This document shows positions 50,700 through 60,531 of a DNA stretch of 64,000 bases, piece by piece. The number at the start of each line of letters is the position of its first letter. Position 1 is the first letter of the stretch. Source of the stretch: Streptomyces goshikiensis. Lineage in GTDB: Bacteria; Actinomycetota; Actinomycetes; Streptomycetales; Streptomycetaceae. The stretch covers positions 124,001-188,000 of the forward strand of contig NZ_BMVE01000009.1 of assembly GCF_014650555.1 (NCBI RefSeq), read 5' to 3'. The notes under the pieces are model-generated. The model saw only the letters and a program-made list of their open reading frames with translations, was not told the origin of the DNA and did no database searches. Position numbers and translations under genes: made by a program.

Positions 50700-50971
50700 G
50701 ACCCTCCTCCGCCCGCTCGACCGAGCCCGTCGCGGGCCGCCGCCGACCCGAAGCCGACGGCGCCCCGCGGGAGCACGAGGTCCTGACGGTTCCCCGCGGT
50801 TTCCCGCGGAGCCGCCCCGGAAGGCCGGCTGCCGACCGCGGGCACATGCCATGGCCGGCGCCCCGCCCCGATCGTCGCGCCGGCCATGTGGCATGCCCGC
50901 CCCTCCTCGAACTCCCCGAGCTCCGAGCACCGCACGCATCCGCTTTCCCCCCGGACGACTAGGAGACTCCC

Positions 50972-53900
50972 GTGGTGGCCCTGGACAAGTACCCCTCCCG
51001 CCCCGCGAACGGGCCCATCGCCGTCATCGGCATGGGCTGCCGGCTTCCCGGAGACATCGACTCACCGGCCGCCTTGTGGAACCTGCTGATGGAGGGCCGT
51101 GAGGCGGTGGGCCCGCCTCCGCCCGGCCGTGACGCGCCGGCACCCGCGGCCGGCACGCCGGCCGACGCGCAGGCCGCGCACCTGCCGGGCGGGTACCTGA
51201 CCGATGTCTCGCGGTTCGACGCGGACTTCTTCGGCGTCTCCGGCAGAGAAGCCGACGTCCTCGACCCACAGCACAGGCTCCTGCTGGAGGTCGTCTGGGA
51301 GGCCCTGGAGCACGCCGGCCTGCCTCCCGACGGGCTCGCCGGCTCCCGCACGGGCGTCTACACCGGTCTGAGCTACAACGACTACATGGACCAGCTCGTC
51401 GGCCTGCCCCAGGAACTGGAGGGCTCCATCCTGACGAACGGTCACTGCGTGGCCGCGGGCCGCATCTCCTACCTCCTCGGCCTGCACGGCCCCAGCATCG
51501 CCCTCGACACCGCCTGCTCGTCCTCCCTGGTCGCCTTCCACCTCGCCTGCCAGGCACTGCTCCGCGAGGAGTGCGATCTCGCGCTGGCCGCCGGCGTCAA
51601 CCTGATGCTCACCCCGCGCACCACCCGGTCCTTCACCAGGATGGGCATGCTGTCCCCCACCGGACGCTGCCACACCTTCGACGCCGCCGCCGACGGATTC
51701 GTGCGCGGCGAGGGCTGTGGCGCCGTCGTCCTCAAACGCCTGACCGACGCCCGCAGGGACGGCGACCGCATCCTCGCCCTCGTCCGCGGCTCCGCCGTGA
51801 ACCAGGACGGCCGCTCCGACGGCCTCGCCGCCCCGTCGTCCACCGCGCAGCAGGCCCTCTACCGTACGGCGCTCACCCAGGCCGGCGTCGAACCGGGGCA
51901 GATCTCCCTGATCGAGGCCCACGGCACGGGCACCCCGGTCGGCGACCCGGCCGAGTTCAACAGCCTGGCAGCCGTGTACGGCAACGGCCTCGCCCCGTGC
52001 GCCCTCGGCTCGGTCAAGACGAACCTCGGCCACTTGGAGCCCGCCGCCGGCATCACCGGACTGATCAAGACCGTCCTCTGCCTCCAGCAGGGGGTCATTC
52101 CTCCCAACCTGCACTTCAACAGCTGGCATCCCTCCATCGCCGCGGACGCCACCCGCTTCTTCATCCCCGTCGAACCGACCGAGTGGCCCGGGCGGCAGCC
52201 GGTCAGGCTGGCCGCGGTCTCCTCGTTCGGCTTCTCGGGCACCAACGCCCACGTCATCCTGCAGCAGCCCCCGCGGCCCAGCCGCCGCGCCGGCCTGCCC
52301 GCCCCGCGCCGGCCGGAGAGCGCACCGCCCGAGGTGATCCTGGTCGCCGCCGGATCCCACCAGGCACTGCCGGACGCCGCCGGCCGCCTGGCGGACTGGC
52401 TCGAAGGGGAAGGAGCGCGCGTCCCGCTGCGGGACGTGGCCCACACCCTGGCCCTGCGCCGCAGCCCCGGACGCGGGCGCCTCGCGGTCGTGGCCCGTTC
52501 CCGCGCCGAAACCCTGGAGGCACTGCGGCTGTTCGTCGCGGGCCTGCCCCATCCGGGCCTCGTCTCGGGCACGGCCGATGTCACCGCTTCCCACCAGCCG
52601 GTATGGGTGTTCTCCGGCCAGGGTTCCCAGTGGACCGGCATGGGCCGCGGGCTCTTCGCGCATCACGAGCCCTTCGCGAAGGCCCTGACCGATGTCGACG
52701 CCCTCATCCAGCAGGAGGCGGGCTTCTCCGTCCTGGAGCTGATCCGCTCGGACGAACCCCTCACCGGATGCCCGAGGGTCCAGCCGGTCCTCTTCGCCCT
52801 GCAGATCGCCCTGGCCGCGGCCTGGCAGTCGCACGGCGTCAGGCCCGCCGCCGTCATCGGGCACTCTATGGGAGAGGTCGCGGCAGCCGTCGTGGCCGGA
52901 GCGCTCACCCTCGGCGACGGAGTCCGCGTCATCTGCCGCCGTTCGGCACTGCTGGAGCGGATCGCCGGGACGGGCGCGATGGCCAGCGTCGCCCTGGACC
53001 AGGCCACCGTGGAAGCCGACATCGCCGAAGCCGGGGCCGGCGCCGTCTCGGTGGCGGTCCTGGCCGCGCCCGGCACCACCGTCGTCTCCGGTGACGCCGA
53101 CCAGATCGCCCGCCTGATCACCCTGTGGGACGAACGCGGGATCCTCGCCTCGCAGATCGCGGTCGACGTCGCCTCCCACAGCCACCACGTCGACCCCCTC
53201 CTGCCCGATCTGCAGCAGGACCTCATCGGCCTGCGCCCCCAAGAGCCCCACATCCCCTTCTACTCCACCGTGACCGAGGACCCGCGGCACATCCCCCTCC
53301 TGGACGCCGCCTACTGGTGCGACAACCTGCGCCGGCCCGTCCGCTTCCGCTCCGCCGTGGCCGCCGCCGCCCAGGACCGCCACCAGATCTACATCGAGAT
53401 CTCGCCCCATCCCGTGATCACCCAGTCCCTCACGGACAGCCTGGCCGAACTCACCCCCGACGCACTGGTCCTGCCCTCACTGCGCCGCGGACAGGACGAA
53501 ACCGTCACCCTGCGGACCCAGCTCGCCGCGGTCCACTGCGACGGCGGCACCGTCGACTGGATCCCCCTGTACGGCGGCGGCCTTCTGACGGACGCCCCCA
53601 CCATCACCTTCGACCGTACCCGCCACTGGACCTCGGGCGAGGCACAGCCGGCCGACGCCGGCGCCCTGCCCGGCCGGCACACCGAGATCCCCGGCGAACC
53701 GATCCGCCACACCTGGACCGCCACCGCCCCCGCCCGCCACCTGCCCTGGCTCGACGACCACCGCGTCCACGGCAGCACCGTCCTGCCCGGGGCGGCCTTC
53801 TGCGCCCTCCTGCACACCACGGCCAGAACCGCACTGGGCGGTGACACCACGGACATCGAGATCACCGACGTCGCCTTCCACGACCTGCTGCGCCTGACCG

Positions 53901-56900
53901 ACGACACCGAGATCAGCACCACGCTCACCCTCGCCGCCTCCCAGCAGGCCACCGGTGAGATCCACTCCCGCCAGCCCGACGGGTCCTGGCAACTGCACGC
54001 CTCGGCGGTCACCCGCCGCGGGGTCACCCCCCAGCCCGCCCGCGCCGCCTCCGTCCCCGACCTCGACCGCAAGCACCCCGTCCCGCTCGATCCGGCCGCC
54101 CTCTACGCCGGGCTGCGTGCCTGCGGCCTCGAACACGGACCCGCCTTCACCGGCATCACCAGCCTGCACACGAACAGCCACCGGGACAGCTTCTGGGCCC
54201 GCATCCAGCTCCCGGCCGCCGCCCGCACCCCCGAGCACGCGCTGAGCCCCCACCCCGTCCTGCTCGACCTGTGCCTGCAACTGCTGGTCGCCGGAGCCGG
54301 CCACGACAGCGCCCCCGCGCCCATCCTGCCGGTCCAGGTCGGCGCCCTGCGCATCCTCGGCGACCCCTCACAGGCCGTCCACGCGCACGCCTGGGTCACC
54401 GAGAACACCGAGACCGCCCTCGCCGGACACGTCCGCGTCCTGGACGCCGACGGCCGGCCGGTCCTGGCCCTCGACGGCGCCCGCTTTGCCCGCCGCGCAC
54501 CGGCCGACGGTGCGACCGTCGACCAGTGGTTCCTGGAACTGGGATGGCATCAGGCGCCCCGGTCCCGCGCCAGGCAGGCACCCCCCGGCAAATGGCTCGT
54601 CGTGGACGAGGGAGACGGCGAAGCCGGACGCCTGGCGGCGCTCCTGCGGGACGCCGGCGCCCACGCGGAGGTGCGGGAAACACCACTGAGCGCGGAGGGG
54701 CTCGCCCCACTGGCCGACGTCTTCCGCAACCACCTGGCCGCCGGAGCGGGACCCTGGCGCGGTGTCGTCATGCTGTGCGGCACGCCGTCCGCCGACGACA
54801 GCGACCCCACCCACGGCGCGGAGCAACGCGCCCGGCGACTGCTCGCCTTCGCACAGGCCGCCGAGGACCACGACGGGACATGGCGCCTGTACGCCGTCAC
54901 CCGGCACGCCCGCGCGGTCACGGCGGACGAGGCCGGCCACCCCGCCCAGAGCACCGTACGAGGCGTGGCCCGTGTCCTCGCGATCGAGCACCCGCGCCTG
55001 CGCCCCACCCTCGTCGACGCCGATCCCGGAGCGGACGGGCTGCGGGCGCTGGCCGCCGAACTCCTCGCCGACGCGCCCGAGGACGAGGTCGCACTGCGGG
55101 ACGAGCGCCGATACGTGGCACGCATCGACCGCGCCCCCGTCACCGCGGCCGAACGCACCGCCTCCACCACCCGGGTCGTCCGCTACGGCGAGGACGGCTT
55201 CCGCCTGCGCGCCGGACGCCTCGGCGATCTCGACAGCCTCGAACTGGCGGCGACCGGCCGCCGTCAGCCCGGCGAGGGAGAGGTGGAGGTGCGCGTCCAG
55301 GCCGCGGGGATCAACTTCCGCGACGTCCTGACCACCCTCGGCATGCTCGGTTCGGAGCCCCTCACCCCGTACCGCATCGGCTTCGAGTGCGCGGGTGAGG
55401 TCACCGCCGTGGGAGCGGGCGTGGACCACCTCCGCGCCGGAGACACCGTGGCCGCCGCCCAGCTCGAAGGCGGCGCCTTCGGCTCCTTCATCACCGTTCC
55501 CGCCACCGCCGTCGTCCCCGTCCCGCCCGCCCTCACCACCGAGGCGGCGGCAGGACTGCCCACGGCCTTCCTCACCGCCTGGTACGCCCTCCACCGCGTC
55601 GCACGGCTGGCCCCCGGCGAACGCGTCCTCGTCCACTCGGCCAGCGGCGGCACCGGCCTCGCCGCCATCGCCGTCGCCCGCCTGCTGGGCGCGGAGGTCC
55701 TGGCCACCGCCGGCACCGAGGAGAAACGACGCTACCTGCGCGGCACCGGCATCCGCTGCGTCATGGACTCCCGCTCCCTGGACTTCGCCGAACAGACCCG
55801 CCAGGCGACCGGCGGCGAAGGCGTCGACGTCGTCCTCAACTCCCTCGCCGGCCCCGCCGTCCGCGCCGGGCTCGAAGCGCTGCGCCCGTTCGGCCGCTTC
55901 GTCGAACTCGGCGTACGCGACATCCTGGCCGACGCCCCCCTCAAACTCGCCCCGCTGCGCCACAACATCACCTTCTCCACCGTCGACCTCATCGAACTCC
56001 AGCAGCGCAAACCCAAGTTGTTCGGCACACTGCTGCGCGAGGTCATGGACCACATCGCCGCAGGGCGCCTCAAGCCGCTGCTGTGCACCGCCTACCCGCT
56101 CGACCTGGCCGCCGACGCCTTCCACCTGATGGCCGGCGCCCGGCACATCGGCAAGATGGTGCTCACCGTCCCCGACAGCGGAGAGACCACCGCCGTCCTC
56201 CCGGACGGGCCTCCCGTCGTACGCCCCGACGGCGCCTACATCGTCACCGGCGGCCTGGGCGGTCTCGGGATCGCCACGGCGCGCTGGCTCGCGGAACAGG
56301 GAGCGGGCCGTGTCGTCCTCAACGGCCGCCGGTCCCCCTCCCTCGAAACCGCACACGCCGTCAAGGACCTGCCCGGGCAGACCACGATCGTCCTCGGCGA
56401 CATCTCCCTGCCCGGCACCGCCGAACGGCTCGTCGAGGCCGCCACCGAAGGCGGCATGCCGTTGCGCGGGGTCATCCACTGCGCCATGGTCCTCAGCGAC
56501 GCCGCCCTCGGCACCATCCGCGACTACCAGATCAAGCGGGTGTGGGCCCCCAAGGTCACCGGTGCCTGGAACCTCCACCAGGCCACGACCGGACACGCCC
56601 TGGACTTCTTCGTCCTGTACTCCTCGATGAGCTCCCTGCTGGGCAACGCCGGACAGGGCACGTACGCCGCCGCCAACGCCTGGCTCGACTCCTTCGCCAC
56701 CTGGCGCACCCGCGGCGGCCTGCCCACACTGGCCGTCAACTGGGGTCCCTGGGGCGAGACGGGGCAGGCCACCGACTTCGCCGACCGCGGCTACGAGACC
56801 ATCCCCACCCGCGAGGGGATCGAGGCCCTGCACACCCTGCTGGCCCACCAACGGGTCCAGACGGCCGTCATTCCCGGCCCGCCGCAGACCTGGATCCCCC

Positions 56901-57289
56901 GCGCGGGCTCGGCCTCCAGCCTCTTCGCCCTCCTCGCGCCGGACGACCTCCCGGCCGCGGACGAGCCCGAGTCCGGCGGCTCCGGCATCCACGCCCGCCT
57001 CCAGGGCCTGCCCGCCGGCATCGCACGCCAGAGCGCCCTGGAGACCTACCTGGGCGACCACATCCGCGCCATCCTGCGCACCGGCAGCGCCACGCTGGAT
57101 CCGCAGACCCCCCTCAAGGCCCTCGGCTTCGATTCGCTGCTGGCCACCGAACTCCGCGTCCGCCTCGAAACCGAACTCCCCGTCCGTCTCGCCGGGAACT
57201 TCATCTGGCAGCACCCCACCGTGGCCTCCCTCGCCACGGCCCTCGCCGACCTCATGGGCCTGGCGCCAGAGGCGAAGACATCGCCCTGA
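50972..57289 (+). CDS. Highly reducing type I polyketide synthase (KS-AT-DH-ER-KR-ACP), no thioesterase
   Basis: The 2105-residue single module has all parts in order. KS: C182, H317 and H354. AT: GHSMG with S632, and H736 in VASH. DH: HxxxGxxxxP with H930, and D1099. ER: about residues 1400-1740 with HSASGGTG. KR: TGGLGGLG with S1885, Y1898 and N1902. ACP: S2055 in GFDSLL. A complete reducing set in one module with no docking regions fits an iterative enzyme making a saturated chain. No TE or reductase follows, so release must involve another enzyme, perhaps the stand-alone KS. AT motif GHSMG/VASH leaves malonyl versus methylmalonyl open. GTG 50972 follows AGGAG. Confidence 0.92.
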   Translation: MVALDKYPSRPANGPIAVIGMGCRLPGDIDSPAALWNLLMEGREAVGPPPPGRDAPAPAAGTPADAQAAHLPGGYLTDVSRFDADFFGVSGREADVLDPQHRLLLEVVWEALEHAGLPPDGLAGSRTGVYTGLSYNDYMDQLVGLPQELEGSILTNGHCVAAGRISYLLGLHGPSIALDTACSSSLVAFHLACQALLREECDLALAAGVNLMLTPRTTRSFTRMGMLSPTGRCHTFDAAADGFVRGEGCGAVVLKRLTDARRDGDRILALVRGSAVNQDGRSDGLAAPSSTAQQALYRTALTQAGVEPGQISLIEAHGTGTPVGDPAEFNSLAAVYGNGLAPCALGSVKTNLGHLEPAAGITGLIKTVLCLQQGVIPPNLHFNSWHPSIAADATRFFIPVEPTEWPGRQPVRLAAVSSFGFSGTNAHVILQQPPRPSRRAGLPAPRRPESAPPEVILVAAGSHQALPDAAGRLADWLEGEGARVPLRDVAHTLALRRSPGRGRLAVVARSRAETLEALRLFVAGLPHPGLVSGTADVTASHQPVWVFSGQGSQWTGMGRGLFAHHEPFAKALTDVDALIQQEAGFSVLELIRSDEPLTGCPRVQPVLFALQIALAAAWQSHGVRPAAVIGHSMGEVAAAVVAGALTLGDGVRVICRRSALLERIAGTGAMASVALDQATVEADIAEAGAGAVSVAVLAAPGTTVVSGDADQIARLITLWDERGILASQIAVDVASHSHHVDPLLPDLQQDLIGLRPQEPHIPFYSTVTEDPRHIPLLDAAYWCDNLRRPVRFRSAVAAAAQDRHQIYIEISPHPVITQSLTDSLAELTPDALVLPSLRRGQDETVTLRTQLAAVHCDGGTVDWIPLYGGGLLTDAPTITFDRTRHWTSGEAQPADAGALPGRHTEIPGEPIRHTWTATAPARHLPWLDDHRVHGSTVLPGAAFCALLHTTARTALGGDTTDIEITDVAFHDLLRLTDDTEISTTLTLAASQQATGEIHSRQPDGSWQLHASAVTRRGVTPQPARAASVPDLDRKHPVPLDPAALYAGLRACGLEHGPAFTGITSLHTNSHRDSFWARIQLPAAARTPEHALSPHPVLLDLCLQLLVAGAGHDSAPAPILPVQVGALRILGDPSQAVHAHAWVTENTETALAGHVRVLDADGRPVLALDGARFARRAPADGATVDQWFLELGWHQAPRSRARQAPPGKWLVVDEGDGEAGRLAALLRDAGAHAEVRETPLSAEGLAPLADVFRNHLAAGAGPWRGVVMLCGTPSADDSDPTHGAEQRARRLLAFAQAAEDHDGTWRLYAVTRHARAVTADEAGHPAQSTVRGVARVLAIEHPRLRPTLVDADPGADGLRALAAELLADAPEDEVALRDERRYVARIDRAPVTAAERTASTTRVVRYGEDGFRLRAGRLGDLDSLELAATGRRQPGEGEVEVRVQAAGINFRDVLTTLGMLGSEPLTPYRIGFECAGEVTAVGAGVDHLRAGDTVAAAQLEGGAFGSFITVPATAVVPVPPALTTEAAAGLPTAFLTAWYALHRVARLAPGERVLVHSASGGTGLAAIAVARLLGAEVLATAGTEEKRRYLRGTGIRCVMDSRSLDFAEQTRQATGGEGVDVVLNSLAGPAVRAGLEALRPFGRFVELGVRDILADAPLKLAPLRHNITFSTVDLIELQQRKPKLFGTLLREVMDHIAAGRLKPLLCTAYPLDLAADAFHLMAGARHIGKMVLTVPDSGETTAVLPDGPPVVRPDGAYIVTGGLGGLGIATARWLAEQGAGRVVLNGRRSPSLETAHAVKDLPGQTTIVLGDISLPGTAERLVEAATEGGMPLRGVIHCAMVLSDAALGTIRDYQIKRVWAPKVTGAWNLHQATTGHALDFFVLYSSMSSLLGNAGQGTYAAANAWLDSFATWRTRGGLPTLAVNWGPWGETGQATDFADRGYETIPTREGIEALHTLLAHQRVQTAVIPGPPQTWIPRAGSASSLFALLAPDDLPAADEPESGGSGIHARLQGLPAGIARQSALETYLGDHIRAILRTGSATLDPQTPLKALGFDSLLATELRVRLETELPVRLAGNFIWQHPTVASLATALADLMGLAPEAKTSP

Positions 57290-57319
57290 CACCGGGGCCG
57301 CCAGTGCGCTCCCGCGGCG

Positions 57320-57430
57320 CGCCCCTCCATTGGGGTGACGGTGCCAGCAGATGCTTGCGGCACATGCCAAAATCCTGAGTCAATTGAAGTATCCAACCGG
57401 TGGGCAGCCCATCCCTCTCGGGGGGCGTGG
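57320..57430 (+). repeat. Dispersed repeat copy B (full unit)
   Basis: The unit has CTCCATTGGGGTGAC near the start and, about 68 bases later, TATCCAACCGGTGGGCAGCC then CATCCCTCTCGGGGGG. The same two blocks recur with the same spacing in copy C 320 bp downstream. Reading frames through both copies share PTGGxPIPxxG-type coding, so the origin could be a decayed gene. Confidence 0.5.
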
Positions 57431-57517
57431 CCCTGTTATGGCCTGCGGCTCTCTGCTGGTCAGGGGGCCACCGACGTACCGGAGTCACGATGGGCCCCCT
57501 CGAGGGGGGTTGGATCA

Positions 57518-57549
57518 CCAGTCGGTGCCGCTTATGCGGCACCGACTGG
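57518..57549 (+). terminator. Strong hairpin terminator after the PKS
   Basis: 14-bp perfect arms CCAGTCGGTGCCGC / GCGGCACCGACTGG with a TTAT loop are followed by TTGGTTTT. It lies about 230 bp after the PKS stop. A further CCCCCTCGAGGGGG palindrome lies just upstream. Confidence 0.7.
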
Positions 57550-57639
57550 TTGGTTTTGGGGCCCCGTCACCGCCTTCTGAGGCGTCGTCAGAGAATCCGT
57601 GTCCACCCGTCGCCGACGTGCGGCCTTCTCCAGGTGTGC

Positions 57640-57750
57640 GCTCCTCCATTCAGGTGACAAGAGGAGCCGGAGTCTTGTCAGCGATACACCCGTATGGGTC
57701 ACTTGGAACAGCAAACCGGTGGGCCGCCCATCCCAATCCGGGGGATCGTG
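57640..57750 (+). repeat. Dispersed repeat copy C (full unit)
   Basis: CTCCATTCAGGTGAC and, about 67 bases later, AAACCGGTGGGCCGCCCATC then CCAATCCGGGGG match copy B block by block. The unit lies between the PKS terminator and the first IPT/TIG gene. Confidence 0.5.
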
Positions 57751-57972
57751 GTAGTGGCGGCGCCTGCCGGTTTTTCCGTTGGGCGTGTGCATGAGCACTC
57801 CGCGAAACCCCGCAGCCCGATCGATCCGCTCCCCCTCCCCTCACGCGGTGTCCGTGAACGCAGGAACCCTCTGCGCACTTCGGCGCCGCTCTGCCAGGCG
57901 TGTCTTCGGCGCCGGGCGTCCCGCCGGTCGGCTGTGTCCTCTGTCCCTGTTCTGACAGCGAGGAGTCTCTCC

Positions 57973-58719
57973 ATGCCCATCTCTCCGAACCAGGGGTCGA
58001 CCGGCGGTGGCACGCTGGTGACCATCACCGGAACGAACCTCTCCGGTACCACCGCGGTGAAGTTCGGCACCAAGCCGGCCACCAGCTTCACCAACGTCTC
58101 GCCGACCCAGGTCACCGCGGTATCGCCGTCGGGTACGGGCACGGTCGGCCTCACCGTGACGACTCCGGGCGGCACCAGCAACCCGATCTCCTTCTTCTAC
58201 GTCGGGGCTCCGTTCAAGTCCTCGCTGAGCGCGACGTCGGGCCCGCTGGTCGGCGGGAACACGATCACCGTCAACGGTGTGGGTCTGTCGACCGCGACCA
58301 GCGTGTCCTTCGGCGGGGTGCCCGCCACCCCGACGGTCGTCTCCGACTCCCTGCTCAGCGTCACGGTGCCGGCGGGTGTGACGGCGGGTTCCGTCGGGGT
58401 GAGCGTCACCACGGCGGGAGGCACCAACAACGGCTTCACCTACACCTACATCGACGTTCCGACCGTGGCCACGGTCGTCCCGTCCTCCGGTCCCACGTCC
58501 GGTGGTACCGCCGTGACGATCACCGGTACCCGTCTCGACACCACCGACTCGGTCACCTTCGACGGCGTCGTGGCACCGTTCTCCGTGGTGAACTCCACCA
58601 CGCTGTCGGCAGTGTCCCCGCCCGGAACCGCCGGCGCGGTGGACGTGGTGGTCACCAACCCGGCCGGCTCGGCCACGGCCACCGGCGCCTTCACCTACGT
58701 CGCAGGTCCCGGTATCTGA
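57973..58719 (+). CDS. IPT/TIG-repeat protein (3 units) without signal peptide
   Basis: ATG 57973 with GAGGAG 7 bases upstream gives 248 residues. It consists only of three IPT/TIG immunoglobulin-like units of about 80 residues, with motifs such as PNQGSTGGGTLVTITGTNLSG, SPSGTGTVGLTVTTPGG and GPTSGGTAVTITGTRLD. It ends VAGPGI. IPT/TIG domains usually occur in surface receptors or secreted enzymes, but there is no signal peptide or anchor here. An unconventional export route or an intracellular role is open. Confidence 0.8.
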   Translation: MPISPNQGSTGGGTLVTITGTNLSGTTAVKFGTKPATSFTNVSPTQVTAVSPSGTGTVGLTVTTPGGTSNPISFFYVGAPFKSSLSATSGPLVGGNTITVNGVGLSTATSVSFGGVPATPTVVSDSLLSVTVPAGVTAGSVGVSVTTAGGTNNGFTYTYIDVPTVATVVPSSGPTSGGTAVTITGTRLDTTDSVTFDGVVAPFSVVNSTTLSAVSPPGTAGAVDVVVTNPAGSATATGAFTYVAGPGI

Positions 58720-58730
58720 TCACTCGTCCC

Positions 58731-58761
58731 GCCGCCGCCCGGCTCACCAGCGGGCGGCGGC
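58731..58761 (+). terminator. Hairpin terminator
   Basis: 11-bp perfect arms GCCGCCGCCCG / CGGGCGGCGGC with a 9-base loop lie between the two IPT/TIG genes, so the genes are probably separate transcripts. Confidence 0.65.
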
Positions 58762-58812
58762 ACCGTCGTGCCCGACTCCGGGCCCCGACCCAGGCCGTCG
58801 TAGGAGCACCTC

Positions 58813-59832
58813 ATGCCGCCCACACTCAGTGCCATCAGCCCTTCCCAAGGCCCCACCACCGGAGGCACCACCGTCACCCTCACCGGCACCGGTCTGACGG
58901 GGTCCACATCCGTGCGATTCGACAAAGCGCCTGTCTCGTTCACCGTCAACTCGGCCACCCAGATCACCGCCATCACCCCCGCCGACAGCGCGGGCGCCGT
59001 GCCGGTGACGGTCATCAGCCCGTCCGGCACCAGCAACGCGGTGACCTTCACCTACGTAGCGGCCGCGGTCCCGGCGGTCACGGCGGTGGCGCCCAACAAC
59101 GGTCCGGCATCGGGCGGCACCAGCGTCACCATCACCGGGACCGGATTCACCGGCGCTACCGCGGTGCGCTTCGCCGATCTGCCGGCGACGTCGTTCACCG
59201 TCAACTCGGCCACCCAGATCACCGCCGTGACGCCGAGCGGAAGCCCCGGCGGCGCCACGGTCACCGTGACCACGCCCGCGGGCACCAGCGTCGTTTCCGC
59301 CGCCTCCTACTTCTTCTACATCGCGTCTCCCGTACTGACCGATGCCAGTCCGGCGCAGGGCCCGACGTCCGGGGGAACGGTGGTGACGCTGACCGGGTCC
59401 AGTCTGCTCAACGCGAGCGCGGTCCGCTTCGGGGTCACGAACGCCACCTCCTTCACCGTGGTGTCATCGACACAGATCACGGCCACCGCGCCACCTGGTA
59501 CGGGAAGTACCCAGATCACGGTGATCACCCCGGGCGGCACGAGCAACCCGCTGCCCTTCGCCTACGTCGCCGCTCCCACTCTCACCGGCCTCGCGCCCGT
59601 CAGCGGACCGACCTCCGCCGGCACGGTCCTCACCCTCACCGGCACCAATCTGGCCACCGCGACGAAGGTCACCTTCGGCGCCACGCTCGCCGCCTTCACC
59701 GTCATCTCCGACACACAGATCACGGCCACGGCACCCGCCGGGGCCGCCGGTCCGGTGTCAGTGAGCGTCACCACCGCCGGCGGCTCCAGCGCCGGCCTGA
59801 TCTACACCCGCGTCGCCGCCCCCGGCATCTGA
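58813..59832 (+). CDS. IPT/TIG-repeat protein (4 units) without signal peptide
   Basis: ATG 58813 after AGGAG gives 339 residues of four IPT/TIG units (for example SQGPTTGGTTVTLTGTGLTG, NNGPASGGTSVTITGTGFTG). It ends VAAPGI, nearly the same as the neighbour. No signal peptide or membrane helix is visible. A paralogue of the upstream protein by its repeats, start and end. Structural or adhesion-like function is likely from the fold alone. Confidence 0.8.
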   Translation: MPPTLSAISPSQGPTTGGTTVTLTGTGLTGSTSVRFDKAPVSFTVNSATQITAITPADSAGAVPVTVISPSGTSNAVTFTYVAAAVPAVTAVAPNNGPASGGTSVTITGTGFTGATAVRFADLPATSFTVNSATQITAVTPSGSPGGATVTVTTPAGTSVVSAASYFFYIASPVLTDASPAQGPTSGGTVVTLTGSSLLNASAVRFGVTNATSFTVVSSTQITATAPPGTGSTQITVITPGGTSNPLPFAYVAAPTLTGLAPVSGPTSAGTVLTLTGTNLATATKVTFGATLAAFTVISDTQITATAPAGAAGPVSVSVTTAGGSSAGLIYTRVAAPGI

Positions 59833-59993
59833 CGGCGCGTCCGGTCTGGTTCCAGCGGGTGCGGCCCGCTGGTCCAACCGGGTCCCCTCTGCGCGCGGCC
59901 TCTCGCAGGAGGAGGTAAGTCGCCCTAGCGTGAAGATCACCACAGCACGTACGACCCTGCGGGACACGTCCAACGACGTAAGGAACTGAACCG

Positions 59994-60461
59994 GTGAGAA
60001 TCACGCGAGGCAGAGGAAACCTGGTCGTCACCACCGCGCTGGCGGCCGTAGTGGGACTGGCGTCGTCCGCTGCGGCCGTGGCGTCGAACACCACCGTGAC
60101 GGCCACTCCGCAGACCGCCACCGCGGGCTCGCCGGTGCAACTGCACGCATCGGTCGGCTGCGCGTCCGACCCCGGCGGCGGTCTCGGCGTGACGTTCTTC
60201 GACGGCGGCAACCTGCTGGCCACGGTGCCCGTGAACGCCAGCGGCCAGGCCGACTTCAGCACCAGCTTCACCGTCGGCACGCACACGATCACCGCCGCCT
60301 ACAACGGCAACGAGACGTGCGATGCCTCCAGCAGCACCACCACCGTCGAAGCCACGAGCGCACCCACTCCGCCCAGCACCACTCCCGGTTGGTGCCTGCT
60401 CGCCTGCGGTGGCCTGATCAACTTCAGCACCGGCAACATCACCAACCACATCCACACGTGA
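59994..60461 (+). CDS. Secreted Ig-like domain protein
   Basis: GTG 59994 after AAGGA gives 155 residues: a signal peptide (1-30), an Ig-like (Big_3/5-type) domain (TTVTATPQTATAGSPVQLHASVGC, VTFFDGGNLLATVPVNASGQADFSTSFTVGTHTITAAYNGNETC) with a cysteine pair, a Thr/Pro-rich linker and a Cys-containing end (WCLLACGGLINFSTGN). A cell-wall or extracellular role is likely; the ligand is unknown. Confidence 0.75.
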   Translation: MRITRGRGNLVVTTALAAVVGLASSAAAVASNTTVTATPQTATAGSPVQLHASVGCASDPGGGLGVTFFDGGNLLATVPVNASGQADFSTSFTVGTHTITAAYNGNETCDASSSTTTVEATSAPTPPSTTPGWCLLACGGLINFSTGNITNHIHT

Positions 60462-60507
60462 GCACGGCGAGCGGCCCGGACAGCGTACGTTCCTGACCAC
60501 TCGGGCA

Positions 60508-60526
60508 CACCACAGGCGCCGTGGTG
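60508..60526. terminator. Weak hairpin between convergent genes
   Basis: CACCAC and GTGGTG pair around a 7-base spacer between the Ig-like gene and the cold-shock-like gene. Confidence 0.35.
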
Positions 60527-60531
60527 CGCTG

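Noticed and set aside
54368..57370. 1000-codon minus-strand frame opposite the PKS
   Set aside because: It is an antisense shadow caused by the high GC third positions of the PKS gene; the PKS domains are complete on the plus strand.
57400..57560. Possible CRISPR or attC-like array because of repeated hairpins
   Set aside because: Units are not regularly spaced repeats with unique spacers, and the main hairpin is followed by a T-rich tail typical of a terminator.
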